Shown here: piece by piece, positions 12,195-22,870 of the stretch
How the letters are laid out: each line of letters begins with the position of its first letter
Numbering within the stretch: position 1 is the first letter of the stretch
Source: Laetiporus sulphureus 93-53
Taxonomy: Eukaryota > Basidiomycota > Agaricomycetes > Polyporales > Laetiporaceae
NCBI RefSeq assembly: GCF_001632365.1
Contig: NW_024468523.1
Span: forward strand, 124,001 to 188,000
DNA length: 64,000 nt
Reading direction: 5' to 3'
Notes under the pieces: model-generated
The model's input: the letters and a program-made list of their open reading frames with translations, nothing else
Databases searched by the model: none
Told to the model about the DNA's origin: nothing
Program-made: the position numbers and the translations under genes

Positions 12195-13646
12195 CTAATC
12201 TAATCCAGGAGAGTTTGTCGTAGGTGGCGGCGACAAAACTCTTCTTGCAGACGCCGAGTTCGTTGGGGCGCCACCACCAAACATGGCCGATAGCATATCG
12301 CCCAAGGGATTTGCTTGTTGGGCCCTCGGAGGGGGAATCGCGAAGTACAGCTCCGCAAGTTCTATCAGGGCCTGTGTGACAGTGCGGAAAGATAGGTCAG
12401 ACATTAACACTACAACAGGTAATAAAATAGATGGAGAGCCGATTGAAAGATGCGAACACAGCTCGAATGGCACGGATTATCTCCACGGCACAGTCATTCA
12501 GAAACAATTAGTTGACTTGCCTTTCTGACTTCCTTGGAAGCGATCAAGCTGCTTCTACTTTGGTACGTTCCGCACAGCCTCACCCAAGCTTCTCGTATTG
12601 CTTTATTCTGCGCACCTTGCGCACGCTGACACGTTCGCACTGCAAGTTGTGCGAAGTTCATGACAGGCTCCGTGGTAAAGATAAGTTCATCAACTTGGCC
12701 ATCCTTCGTATTTCCCACTGGGATAGGGGTGGATTGAAGCGGCGAAACCAACGCTGGTTTGTTTGAAGTGAGCTCAGTCACATATTGTGTGATGAAGGTT
12801 CGCGCTGCAAGTATGTTTCCATTCTGCAAGTAGCTGTATATGTTGCCATTACATCATGCAGAAGCTTGAATATCACTCCGATGGAACACTCACGGTATGA
12901 CTCCTCGCAGGGCGAAGGCGCCGTCATAGCCTCTCGTCGCCGCCCATTCCGCAAACATCTGTGCGAGCAGACGAGCGCTATCACGCTTTCCTGACGCCAG
13001 GAAATGGGGTTCGGCGGAGTCAAAGGCGCCCTCTGCGCATATGTAAAATAGCAGAACTCAAGACGCCACGGAGAATGTGGCACAGACCTCGATACAGTAG
13101 CTCGCCGATGTAGTGGTGCAGATCAGGGTCACCAGCAGGGCAGCCTCCATGTTTCGCTGACCACCTGAGTGCCTCGTAAGCTATCCAGCGTAGTGTATCC
13201 ATGCGGGCGATCACAGACATACGCAATCGCCCTGTCCGTGGTGGTCTTCCGCCACGACCCACCAGGTCCCGTTAATGCGATGAGTTGTGTGATTCTACCT
13301 GTCCATGCCATCGTCCACGAGTACCATTCGACGATTCGTCACTCTGCCAATTGAGGCAACAAGCATGCTCACCCCGACTCTCCTCGTTGACAGACTCTCC
13401 CTTGCTGTCGTAGACATCCAACATGAAACATGCCAGATCAGTCCCACTACCTTGCTTCCCTGCCTTCAGCAACTCCCGTGCAGACTGAAAGAGAACATCG
13501 ATGGCAGTATCGTAGTGGTTGGACTTGACATATCTGGATGCGAATGTACGCGCTTTCTGATGAGCTTCATATGCTTGCCCAGACGATATGAGAGGCAAAG
13601 TCGCGTTCAACGCGCGTGAAGCAGACTGAGCTGAGGCAAGAACCAT
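12195..13646 (-). CDS. GET4: GET4/TRC35 homolog, tail-anchored protein insertion pathway
   Basis: Get4 pairs with Get5 to hand tail-anchored proteins from Sgt2 to Get3 for insertion in the ER membrane. Exons: 13373-13646, 13223-13298, 13088-13164, 12894-13032, 12521-12833, 12195-12371; phases close to 351 aa. Family segments are AHQKARTFASRYVKSNHYDT near residue 30, ITQLIALTGPGGSWRKT, AIAWSAKHGGCPAGDPDLHH, EGAFDSAEPHFLASG and NGNILAARTFITQYV. The last intron uses a GC donor in perfect consensus (AAG/GCAAGT). The C-terminal 60 residues are Pro/Ser-rich. It is divergent from ARV1 with 301 bp between start codons, so the two ER-related genes may share a promoter region. Confidence 0.95.
12372..12520 (-). 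other. GC-AG intron in GET4
   Basis: 149-nt intron with donor AAG/GCAAGT, the classic GC-type donor, and acceptor cacacag. It joins VRK to ALIELAELYF in phase. It is longer than the other introns of the gene (about 56-75 nt). Confidence 0.8.
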
Positions 13647-13947
13647 ATTTTAGACAACGCTGAGCAGGAACAGAATTATCGCAGAGAAACAAGTAGAGTG
13701 GTTGTTGTCGAATGTCGATTGGCAGCGCCTACCTCGCCGCGCAACCTTCCCAGGTTGATCACGCTCCACGTTGTAACATACACACAGGATCAGAGTCCTG
13801 CGCACCTACTTTTGCAGAGACTACGAAGCACCTGCAGGTCTGCGTACCTACCTTGTATGTTGCTATTTCTGAGAAACTAATCGTGTTAGGTTAGTCAGAT
13901 TGCGAGCGTCAGTTAGTAGCCCGGCCACATTTCATCAACGCTAATCC
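13647..13947. promoter_or_regulatory. Shared upstream region of GET4 and ARV1
   Basis: 301 bp between two divergent start codons. I did not recognise a TATA box. Its size suggests a bidirectional promoter region for two genes acting at the ER membrane. Confidence 0.45.
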
Positions 13948-15415
13948 ATGCCCATCTGCACAAGCTGCACGCATCCCGTACCTTACCTCTACACGGTGTA
14001 TCAATCGGCATACAACTTGCGATTGGAACAGTGTGTCAGTCATACTGTATTGCAATGGTTGAATCAACATTCACGGATGTCACGACTCTCACAGCCTGCC
14101 TGCCATGCTTTCGCAGACCCATATGTCGAGCATGATACCCTGACATTGCTGCTGGATCTCATACTACTCAAGAGAGATGTCTACCGTCACCTGCTATACA
14201 ATAGAGGTCTCGGGGCGAGACGTGTCGGCCCTGGCGGAGGCCCTACGACAAGTGCCGGGATAGAGGGAGGTGCTTTAGCTCATCCAGGGCAGTTTCCACC
14301 TGTTCGAGAAGGCGGTGGAACATCCGAGCAAGGCACGGAAAAGGTATGTCCGATGAGAATCGATGTTTCCATCCAACGGGAGTGATTCACAAAAATTGCA
14401 AGAATAGGCCAGATGGTGGTTGATTGCAAGGCTTGGTCTCGCTCTGATCGCCATGGACGCGTGTGCGTGGGTTTCGCTGGATATCGCATCCTCTGCAGAT
14501 CATCGACTGATATGTACTTCTAGTCATCAGGTGGACCCACTTGAGTACATCTCAGAAATATGACTGACGACGATGAAGGTTCGCTAAGTGCCTGTCTTCC
14601 AGGTGTCAGCGTTCCCAGTAGTCTAGACCCGAATCTCGTCAGTTGGAACCGCCAGGCTGCCGAGACCTTCTTCCGCATCTTCGCTGGATGCTTCGTAGGT
14701 CCGCATCTCCCTGACGCATCGATTTCTATGTATGGAACCTGACTTGTGCCTTCTCGCCCCATCAGAGACCATTACATTTCACGCAGGCATTGTGGCCGCG
14801 TGTTACGTTGTTATGGATTGTCTGGACTGGTTCCGCTCTTTGAAACCCCCAGCGAATACGCACGCTTCTGGGATTCGGCTGGAGTTCAGGTCTGGTACCC
14901 CATTCGCAGAAGGTCTCCTGTAGGCGGCTGATTAGATCTATTGCGGCAGATATTCGCATGTTCCCCTGACTCTGCTCTACTCGTCCCTAACTAAGCTGTT
15001 TTTGCTATTCCTGCTCTCCGTCTGGCATCCTGCGTCGCCGAATCATAATCATGTTGCCGAAAGCACCTTTACTCACCCGATCATCGTGAGGCTTCTCAGC
15101 CTGCTAGATGAGGAACGGCTTGATCGCGAGTGGGTGGTGCGAAACGTTTTGGGGGGCATGGCCGCAGGGTTCGGACTCCGAGGTAACGTATCCTATCTCG
15201 GATTGTTCACACTTAGGTCCCAGTACGGTGCCAGGCTAACCATTTTCTTGTCAGTGGTCCTGGACTGCCATCCACTGTTCACTACGGCCATCATCCTTGC
15301 AGGCTGGTCAGTCAAAACCTTAGTTGCAATGCTCGTAGGGGATTGGGTGAAACACGGACTCGACGAAGGTGGGAAAATCAAAGAAGAGATGTGGTTAGCG
15401 TACAGTATTCCGTAA
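13948..15415 (+). CDS. ARV1: ARV1, ER lipid/sterol homeostasis membrane protein
   Basis: Arv1 is an ER membrane protein needed for sterol transport and GPI-anchor assembly. The N-terminal zinc ribbon is CTSC in exon 1 (13948-14034) and CPAC formed where exon 1 meets exon 2 (14095-14343), followed by FADPYVEHDTLTLLLDLILL, the ARV1 signature. A Gly-rich loop follows. Hydrophobic segments include WWLIARLGLALIAMDA, ETITFHAGIVAACYVVMD, LTKLFLLFLLSVW and VLDCHPLFTTAIILAGW. Exon 3 starts at about 14408; its 3' end and the start of the exon leading to RQAAETFFRIFAGC are uncertain within a variable loop. The last exon ends in TAA at 15415. Convergent with TSC13, 163 bp apart. Confidence 0.93.
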
Positions 15416-15578
15416 GCTACGTGGAATCAAAAGCATCGCGGCGCCATATGTGTGGAATGCAAAGGTGAAATTCAGACGGACATATCATTCGTGAGATATC
15501 CTAAACGCCCTAGGGCAGTTTTCGAGCTTCATTGAATTGGTGGATACTGTCGATACGTGAAAGTCCCACCGGCACATG

Positions 15579-16845
15579 TCACAGAATGAAAGGGAAAATG
15601 GCCTTCCTGCCGCGTGGATAATCTTTGCCGAACTCCCTCCTGTATGCTTTATGCTTCTTGATTGCCCAATTTGCCATGATAGAGGATGAGAAAGCGAGGA
15701 AAATCCACGCTGCAGGAAGCAGATGGTTAGGTTCAAGGTCATATAAAGAATGCGTGAATGGATACTGACCAACATAGCTGTTCGTCAAGAGAGCAACTGC
15801 TAGCCACGATACAGACTCGAAAAAGTAATTCGGGCACGAGACCAAGGCAAAACCATAACCGTAAGGGATGGCACGTTTCGTTGTTCCAGCGGGCCGGAGG
15901 GAACGTAAGTTCAGGTGGGTGATCAAGTTCGACAATTCCGCGTACTACAAAAATATGAGCACCCTTCCACGAGGACGCATGCAATAGGAAGCACGTACCG
16001 CCCAGAGCGCGAGACAGCCCATTCGGTACTCGGGGTAGTTACGAGCTGTCGTGTGGACATACGAAGACGTTTCGGCGTACGTCGGGCTGTACACAGCATA
16101 AGCCAAAGCCAAGCCACTCAATAGCCAGTAATGAGCAGAGCTTGACACAAGTGCTCGTATGTGAGATAGGCGGAGCACAAGTTAGGTTCACTGCTCACTT
16201 TTTGAAGACGTTACGGAACGGCATCGTCCCGTGCGAGAATCGATGCACGAATATGGTCTCTAGCTCTCGCTTAAGGAAATGCAACATCACCATGCAATAG
16301 ACCATCCTACATGCTGTGTCAGGAACGAGGGTGGATGAGGGGGAAGCAGACCGCACTTTTGCACAGTGCTATGCAAAACGTTCCTTCCATAGAAAGCGGG
16401 GGCATTGTAATATATCAAGGGATGAATGATCAATGGCCCCACCTGCACGCAAGTCATGACCACTGTTCAATAGCAGACGCTTGAATTGGCACGCACGTAT
16501 TCGATTAGAAAGACCGTTTTCCAGCCGATCTGAGGTCCAAGGTCCTTTACTATTAGCTCCCCTGTATCAAACAGTCCTGCATCTTTCAGTGTCGTGCCAT
16601 CTTCAAGCGCTTGCCTCTCGCCCTTGAGAGATAGCTTCTGACGCGATTCATAAAACTGCAGATTACATGAATAGCTATGTGCAAGGAAATTCCACCCAAC
16701 ACACTTTGGGGAATTTGGCTTTGACCGCCGCTTTGACGTCTCGGATTGTAACTTCCTCTGGCTGTTTATCCTCAAAAGAGAGCGTTACAGGGAGTCCTCG
16801 AGCTCGAGAGACACGACCAGCAGACGAGACAGTTACAGTGACCAT
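15579..16845 (-). CDS. TSC13: Very-long-chain trans-2-enoyl-CoA reductase TSC13
   Basis: Tsc13 carries out the last, NADPH-dependent reduction of the fatty-acid elongation cycle in the ER membrane. Exons: 16705-16845, 16497-16655, 16352-16442, 16199-16313, 15999-16140, 15770-15944, 15579-15709; phases close to 317 aa. The N-terminus is a ubiquitin-like fold (VTLSFEDKQPEEVTIRDVKA). The steroid-5-alpha-reductase domain contains LHFLKRELETIFVHRFSHGT, GYGFALVSCPNYFFE and the C-terminal EFGKDYPRGRKAIFPFIL. The conserved Lys and Tyr of these motifs are the usual catalytic candidates and are present. The third intron is only 38 nt in this model, so a slightly different junction is possible there. 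Confidence 0.95.
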
Positions 16846-17423
16846 TGTGTTAGGAGTGAGCTGCATCCCCAGGCTCGGTCGATGCGGGATTATGTATTTA
16901 ATAAATCCTTTCTTTATAATTTATGATTCTAAATAACAGAATGGAATTTCGCTACCACTGAGCTTATGTAAGAATCTTTTCCATTTATGTTATCAAATGA
17001 CACTAAATTGTAACCTTTTTTCAGTAATAAAGTTACCAGTGGCGGTAACCCCTTGGCATTATAACAGCCCTTGTGATTAGATCTGGTACTCGTCTTCCAC
17101 GCGCCCCATTGCGCCCCGAGGTCGATGATATGCAGGATCGCTCCACCGAACAGCTCACCAGTCTGTTACTTCCTATATCTGGTTGTCATGCTAGACCAGA
17201 GATGGATGAGGATAGATGCTACAGATTACTACAGACTGAAGGTCCAAACATCGGTAATGTTACAAGATGATAGTGATGTAAGACGGGCTATGCGCGTCCA
17301 AACGTCAGACTATATCGCCGGCCTAAGATCCACGGTCGGTCCATCGTCAACTACGCAAACCGAGGTAAGACATTTCTACTCGTGTCAACGAACGTCTCCA
17401 TCCAGACCGAACCGCGCAGGTAT
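16846..17423. other. Intergenic region with an AT-rich pocket
   Basis: 578 bp upstream of TSC13 and downstream of the aquaporin gene. About 16890-17060 is clearly more AT-rich than its surroundings. It contains no coherent coding frame; it probably includes the TSC13 promoter. Confidence 0.45.
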
Positions 17424-18699
17424 TTAGACAGGGCTGTCGTCGACGCGTTGCCGCCCTTTCGGCATCACGTCTTCAGTGCCCACGGGCTCGTCATTTGTTT
17501 CGGCGACGTTGTCGTTGGCAACCTGCTTCTCCCGTTTCGCTACAGCATTCGGGTCATCGCTGAGTCGCCTAGCCCCTGAACGACATGTGGATCGTGATCC
17601 TGAGCGGCGAGCGGCAGAGCCGATTCCATCCTGTAGAGGGACGCGAGGCGACTCTTCGTGATCTGTGGTATCTTGCCTCGGGTTGAGTCGCCAATAATGG
17701 TTCCTTGTCACCGGGTCAATTCGTCGAGGAGGATCTCGGGAATGATGAACGATACCCACTGTTTAAGAACGATGTAAAATCCAGCTCCGAGGAGGGAGCC
17801 TAAGCCGTCCCCTACCCAGTACTGCATTTGCAGTGTCAGCGAGAGAACATTTAATCCAGCTAATACGAGCTTGGCCAACTCACCACCCACTGGCTGCTAT
17901 ATGGAAAGCCCGTTACAACGGCCGGACCAAATGCACGGGCGACATTCATTCCTGCCCCGGTATAGTACACTGCCCAGCTGTGGCATTCTATCAGCTAGGC
18001 AACCATACAGACAGGCACAGCACTCACAGATGGCAAGCGAAGAGTGTGAGGCCGATACCAACCTGTCAGTATTATGGATATCGATGAGATATTGATATAT
18101 AAGTGAGACCACCTCCTCACCGGTGCAAATGGAGTGACGAAATGTTTCTCCGCTGCCAGCATGAGAACGGCAATCACCAGGGCGGTGGTGATGAACATCT
18201 CAATGAAAACACCTTGCGCTTCGTTGATTGAAGCCTGCAGAAACGTGCTATATACGACTCGCATCAGACACGGTAGCTGTTGACAGCTGAGTACTCACTT
18301 TGAAACGAGCGGTCCGGGTGTCAGCGCTAGGACCAAGGCAGCTGCTGTTATACCGCCGACGAGCTGGGCTATGCAATACAAGACAAATCGTAGGGGCCCG
18401 ATTATGCCTGTCAACAGGAGGGCCAAGCTGATGTTCGGGTTAAAGACGCCGCCGCTGGCTCGGTAGAAGATCCACACGGAAACCAGGAGGCTGAAGCCCA
18501 TAGAGAGAGCGATATACATATCATGCAGAACGTTGGACGTCGCGGTCGAAGAGCTGGTTTCTGTCTCTGCATTGGATGCTTGGATTCCCCCAAATGCAAG
18601 GAGGAGGAAGAACGTGGTACCGACGAACTCCAAAAAAGCTGCTTTAACGTCATCGACCCAATTTTCGAACAACGAGGATGACCAAGTTGACCGCCGCAT
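17424..18699 (-). CDS. Aquaporin/MIP channel with altered NPA motifs
   Basis: Six-helix major intrinsic protein for water or small solutes. Exon 1 starts at 18699 (MRRSTWSSSLFENWVDD) and includes the first pore loop, GGVFNPNISLALLLTG. Later exons give ASINEAQGVFIEMFITTALV, then the second pore loop GAGMNVARAFGPAVVTGF and YWVGDGLGSLLGAGFYIVL. The pore motifs are therefore NPN and NVA instead of NPA and NPA. The extreme C-terminus is uncertain: reading on gives a stop near 17708, but a downstream frame continues with family-like YWRLNPRQDTTD and a charged tail to 17424. I could not find a canonical splice that joins it in phase. Substrate cannot be assigned. Confidence 0.87.
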
Positions 18700-19059
18700 G
18701 TCGGGACGTGAATAACGGTCGTGGAAGGTCGTGAATTGCGGTGAGAGTAGGTCGTGAGGAAAGAGCGGCAAGGATATAATAGAGAGAATGTGACGAATGA
18801 AGGAGGAATGGAGGAACAAATACGGACTGTGCCTGAGAGGTGGCGCGGTAGAGGGACCAGCCGCCGCGCATTCCGCCTTGCGTCACATGATCGAGTTTCG
18901 CCTCGATCCCGCACGATCAAGGACGAGCAGCCGGCGCGAGACTGCCGTTAGTGGAGGTCGAGCAGACTCGTCGTGCGGCACAAGCATACCGCGAATCGCT
19001 CATCCGACATAACATGACAAGGCAAACGTCGAGGAGGCTCCTATAATCTTGTAGAATCG
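18700..19059. other. Intergenic region upstream of the aquaporin
   Basis: 360 bp. In-frame codons extend upstream of the chosen aquaporin ATG to another ATG at 18819, but the extra 40 residues do not resemble an MIP N-terminus. Otherwise nothing recognisable. Confidence 0.4.
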
Positions 19060-19845
19060 CTAGTCCCAGTCGCGGCTGGATCGACTCCTCTTGATCTCGC
19101 TCCGTTTGACCTTGGCGGTCTTCCGTTTGGCCTTTTCCGCACGTTCAAGTCTCCTTACCCGCTCTTTTTGCTCCTCAGAGGTTTCCTTTATAAGCGACGC
19201 GGATGATGCGGACACAATCAGGGCATGAAGCTGCATTTCCGTCTCGATTAGCACGGACTTCATCAGGAGCAGCGCGTTAGACACCTTGGAAAGGCAGTCC
19301 TGGACATTCTGGGACTGAGACCGATAGACGGTGGAGGTGATCTGGATGGACTGTGTAGTTGAAACATAATGTGGCTATGAGCAGGACAACAGAATCGTCT
19401 GGTCAACCGATGGGAGTAGTCAATCAAAGTTGGGCTGCGAACCGTTTTTCGAATGTGCTCTCTGGCCCATAGAGGAATCCATTCTGAATTCAAGGGACAC
19501 CGTAGGGTGGCCTTGGTGTTCACTTTGTTCACGTTCTGTAAGGCACGCGGTTCATTTGTGATCCGGACAATGGTGTTACTGAATACGGACCTGTCCGCCC
19601 GGTCCTGAACTGCGAGAAAAGCTGAGCTCCACCAGACTTTTTGGAATCTGTTGCATCTTGAACGCGAATATCCATGCGAGTGCCTCATTGCTGTTACTTG
19701 CGTTCGTGAGAGTATCCAAAGGAGGAGGCGTCGGCAGGGATGAAGGGCCTGTATGAAGCCGTCTGAACGCGATCGGAAGAGCGTGAGGATAACACAACGG
19801 GAGTGTAGCTTCGCGTAAAAAGGCCAGCAACGGACGAGCTAGCAT
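19060..19845 (-). CDS. Mitochondrial ICT1-type peptidyl-tRNA hydrolase (RF-1 domain)
   Basis: Members rescue stalled mitochondrial ribosomes by hydrolysing peptidyl-tRNA without reading a stop codon. Exons 19591-19845, 19443-19535 and 19060-19374 join in phase to 220 aa. The catalytic GGQ is in FSRSSGPGGQ/NVNKVNTK, split exactly by the first intron after Gln. The N-terminal 30 residues have an Arg/Leu-rich, acid-poor composition typical of a mitochondrial import signal. The C-terminal tail is strongly basic (RLERAEKAKRKTAKVKRSEI), as needed to reach into the ribosomal mRNA channel. It lacks the codon-recognition domain of true release factors, consistent with its short length. Closest described fungal relatives are YOL114C/Pth4-like proteins. 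Confidence 0.93.
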
Positions 19846-20523
19846 TCTGACACTCTGTGATCAGTGGACTTTATGGAAATCCTTAGTGTTGATACGGCTC
19901 TAGTACGTCGCGGCGATTAGCATCAGTTTGGCGCTACTTTCTGAGCCATTCACCGACTCCAGCACGTGATCTGATAAGATCTGGATTATGGCTCTCCCGT
20001 CGAGTCGTCATAGGCAGACTGCGAAATATCTCCTTCTTTGAGGGGAGGAAGGTCAGGAGGTATAAATGCCATTAGCGAGTTCGGTATACTCTGTGAGACC
20101 TTTCGGGGGTTCGAGCAGTTATTACTCAAAGGACTAGTCGTAATACACACAAGTGCCAATGGTTGTGCCACCGCCACATCCACATATGATCATAACAATT
20201 ATTCCTGGAAGCCTGCATCCCAGGTGATAACTATGCACTGTGCCTTTGATGCAGGTATCGTTATAGTAGTCTGTGCTCATCCTCTCTGATGCATGATGAC
20301 TGAAAAGTGTGCATAGGCCATCATATTTCAGATGCCGAGTCAAATGAATCAATCAAACGGAAAACGGCATCTTGTTCAAATGTGTGGCCCGATGGCCCAT
20401 GAAAGGTCTAATTACAGACTGACCGCGTAAATAACACGAGCAGTCACGGGGTATCATTTAAATCCTCTTGAAAGGCCAAAGATACACAGTAATACTTCAC
20501 ACGAATCATCAATCGATCATCCA
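19846..20523. other. Intergenic region between tannase 3' end and the ICT1-like gene
   Basis: 678 bp. Contains the upstream region of the ICT1-like gene and the 3' flank of the tannase gene. No coding frame, RNA gene or repeat was recognised. Confidence 0.4.
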
Positions 20524-22870
20524 TCAAACACAGGCGAATCCAGGCTTTTTGCCATCATCAATATACCGCAGACTCTTGGGATACTGAAGATCGAAGCAGG
20601 CTATATAAGCGGATGGAAAACAGATGAATGATCGGTCGCTCACTTGACACAGTGGTCGCCTCAAAGTCACCCCGTTCGCCACGTTGTTGCCCTCGTAGTG
20701 CACTGCTTCCAGCGAGGAGGGAGCGCTTCCTTCTTCCACCCAATTCACCATCGCTGCTAGGATGTTATACTGCGGTATATTGGAGATAGGCGGCATCCTG
20801 TCTGATGCCTGATAAACGGCTCCGAAGGCATTTGCGCCATTGCCTCCCTTGAAAGACGATTTAATGACATACTACGTAATGTGCAGAGTCGACGCTAGAC
20901 TTACGGCACTGTTCCAAATAATTCAGTTGTAAGATATGCATCGCGATCACCCATCATGCTCACCAGTGGTCCATCCCGGGAACGGTAAACAGGCGGTAGA
21001 AGTCGTCAACATCCATATCCGTGTTCGCTCGAGTATATGCTAGGACGTTCTCGTAGTAATATATGGAGTTTCCCGGGCTGATGAGCTGGTCTGCCCAGCC
21101 CATGTAGTGCAACAGCTTGCCGTTGTGCTCCGGTCCGGCGAAAGCAGTTAAATTAGGGTTGATTGCCTGATGACCTATTTGATGGGTTGTACAGAAACAG
21201 ATTCAGCGAAGCAACGCTTACATTCGCTTGACCAGGGTCAATTTCGTCAGCTAAAGAGATAAGAGAAGGATTGTACTGGTCGATGTTCCACTCCGTATTG
21301 CTGCACCGTGACCAGATGTTGGCACACGTCCTGAAGAGGCAAATAAATAAAACGGGACGCACTTCAGCACAAAATACCTGAACCAATCTCTACTGAGGGC
21401 GAATGCGTCCGCATTCATGTATGCACTAGGGTACCTGTCCTCTCCTCCGGGATAGTACCTGCCAAATATGTACGTCTGGTTCGCTTCATAGTAATCAGCG
21501 TAGACGCGGCGGAGGGCCTCTATCTGTGGAAGAGTCAGGCAGGTCGAGGTATTCTGGCCTGGGCGACAGGTCAATGTCTCTGGCCGGAAACTTGCAAGAC
21601 ATGCGTGAACCTCTCCTGAACAAAACATCGAAGATAACGTGACTTACTTGCAAAACCTAGGGTCGTTGGTGATTCCGTCTGCAAGCTATCAATGTGTTAG
21701 CCCATGTTCAGTGCTTGAGAGCCTCAATGTACCCCGTCTATGGCATCGCACTGTTTGAGCACCTCGGGATGGATGACATCGGTCCATAAAGAAGCATTGA
21801 TGAACGTGGGCGAGCTGGCTGGTTGGACATCGAGATGCATATGCACAGCCCAGGCTTGCAGGTGGGTATGCCAGTTTGCAGGAGATCCTACTATCTATAT
21901 ATCAAGGCATGCTGAGAGCAACCGGAAAGAATATGGAAAGAGGCGTTCGTACAACTCCGTCGAAGTCCTCTGGGAAGGTCTGCACTTCCTTGAGTCTGTG
22001 GTAAAAGTTCTTCAGATATTCTTCAGCACGACCGGCTCAATACACACCCTTGGCGACCTCCTGCAGATATTAAGGACCAATGGATGAGATGTTAGTTAAG
22101 GCCCATCACACGGAATGCACGCGCCTGTAGAGCATCCCATGAAGTAAGATTTGCTCTGTGCCTGGCCATAATACTGCTTGATGATATCCTTCCCCTTCAC
22201 CACGCTGAGATGTAGCGCACGCCAGCCCCAATCAATAATTGCGTTCTGCAAGACGCATTAATGAAAGGAGGTTGCAGTCATTCAGAACCATACATCGTCG
22301 TGATATGCCCAGGTACCGCTGCGTGCAATGCCGGTGTGGCCCGTGTCCGTGGAGGCGCCAGCATCTGAAGGACCAGCCTTTCCAGTGAGCAATCTATCGC
22401 TGACAGCCCAGCGGTACACTGACAGCCTTGAGCGATTGCTACATAACCCAGCTCAGATACCATCACTGGGCCGTAATTATCAGACTTCTGTGACATGATG
22501 CGCGCACAAGAGACTTACCACCGCCGGCCAAGCCGCCATTGCCGACCGCCAGATATCGCCCGTTCCAGTCATCCGGCAGCCAGATTTCCGTCTTGCACTT
22601 GGACTGGGCAGTCGCGTTTGTGGTAATTTCGACCTCGAGACGGCAAAACGCGGGAAGGTCGTCCACATCGAGATGCGAGTTCGTGTTCGATATGTTGATC
22701 TTCGCATGCGCGGGATAGTACTTGACGTCAGAGACTTTCACGTCGGGTACGTCCTGAAGCGCGAAGGACGCACATGCAGACTGGCGTGATTCCGAAAAGG
22801 AATCCGGGTGAAAGATGCTCGAGAGTCGCAATACCAAGTGAACAAGCGAAGCTACATAGGGTCCGAACAT
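20524..22870 (-). CDS. Tannase/feruloyl esterase family, secreted
   Basis: Secreted serine esterase that releases phenolic acids from plant polymers or tannins. The N-terminus (MFGPYVASLVHLVLRLSS) looks like a signal peptide; an upstream in-frame ATG at 22909 is possible. Family landmarks in order: WNGRYLAVGNGGLAGG, TDTGHTGIARSGTWAYHDD, IIDWGWRALHLSVVKGKDII, the nucleophile GCSTGGRQG, the CDAIDG...DGITNDPRFC calcium-loop region, GWADQLISPG with the acid, and VPGMDHCAGGNGANAFG with the histidine. The Cys next to Ser and the Cys next to His form the CS-D-HC disulfide of this family. The gene is very intron-rich (about ten introns) and includes exons of 13 nt and 4 nt. Exact borders of some middle exons were not fixed. 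Confidence 0.92.
20905..20908 (-). other. 4-nt micro-exon of the tannase gene
   Basis: The minus-strand sequence is GACCACTG/GTGAGC, a 55-nt intron ending ggaacag, then TGCC, then GTAAGT and a 57-nt intron ending tttcaag, then GGAGGCAATGG. Only inclusion of TGCC gives HCAGGNGA, the conserved family sequence, and keeps frame; skipping it shifts the frame. Confidence 0.8.
22048..22060 (-). other. 13-nt exon of the tannase gene beside the catalytic Ser
   Basis: The exon is GAGGTCGCCAAGG, between a 64-nt intron with a GC-type donor (22061-22124) and a 52-nt GT-AG intron (21996-22047). Together with the last base of the previous exon it encodes the GGRQG that follows the nucleophile Ser-Thr. Confidence 0.75.
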
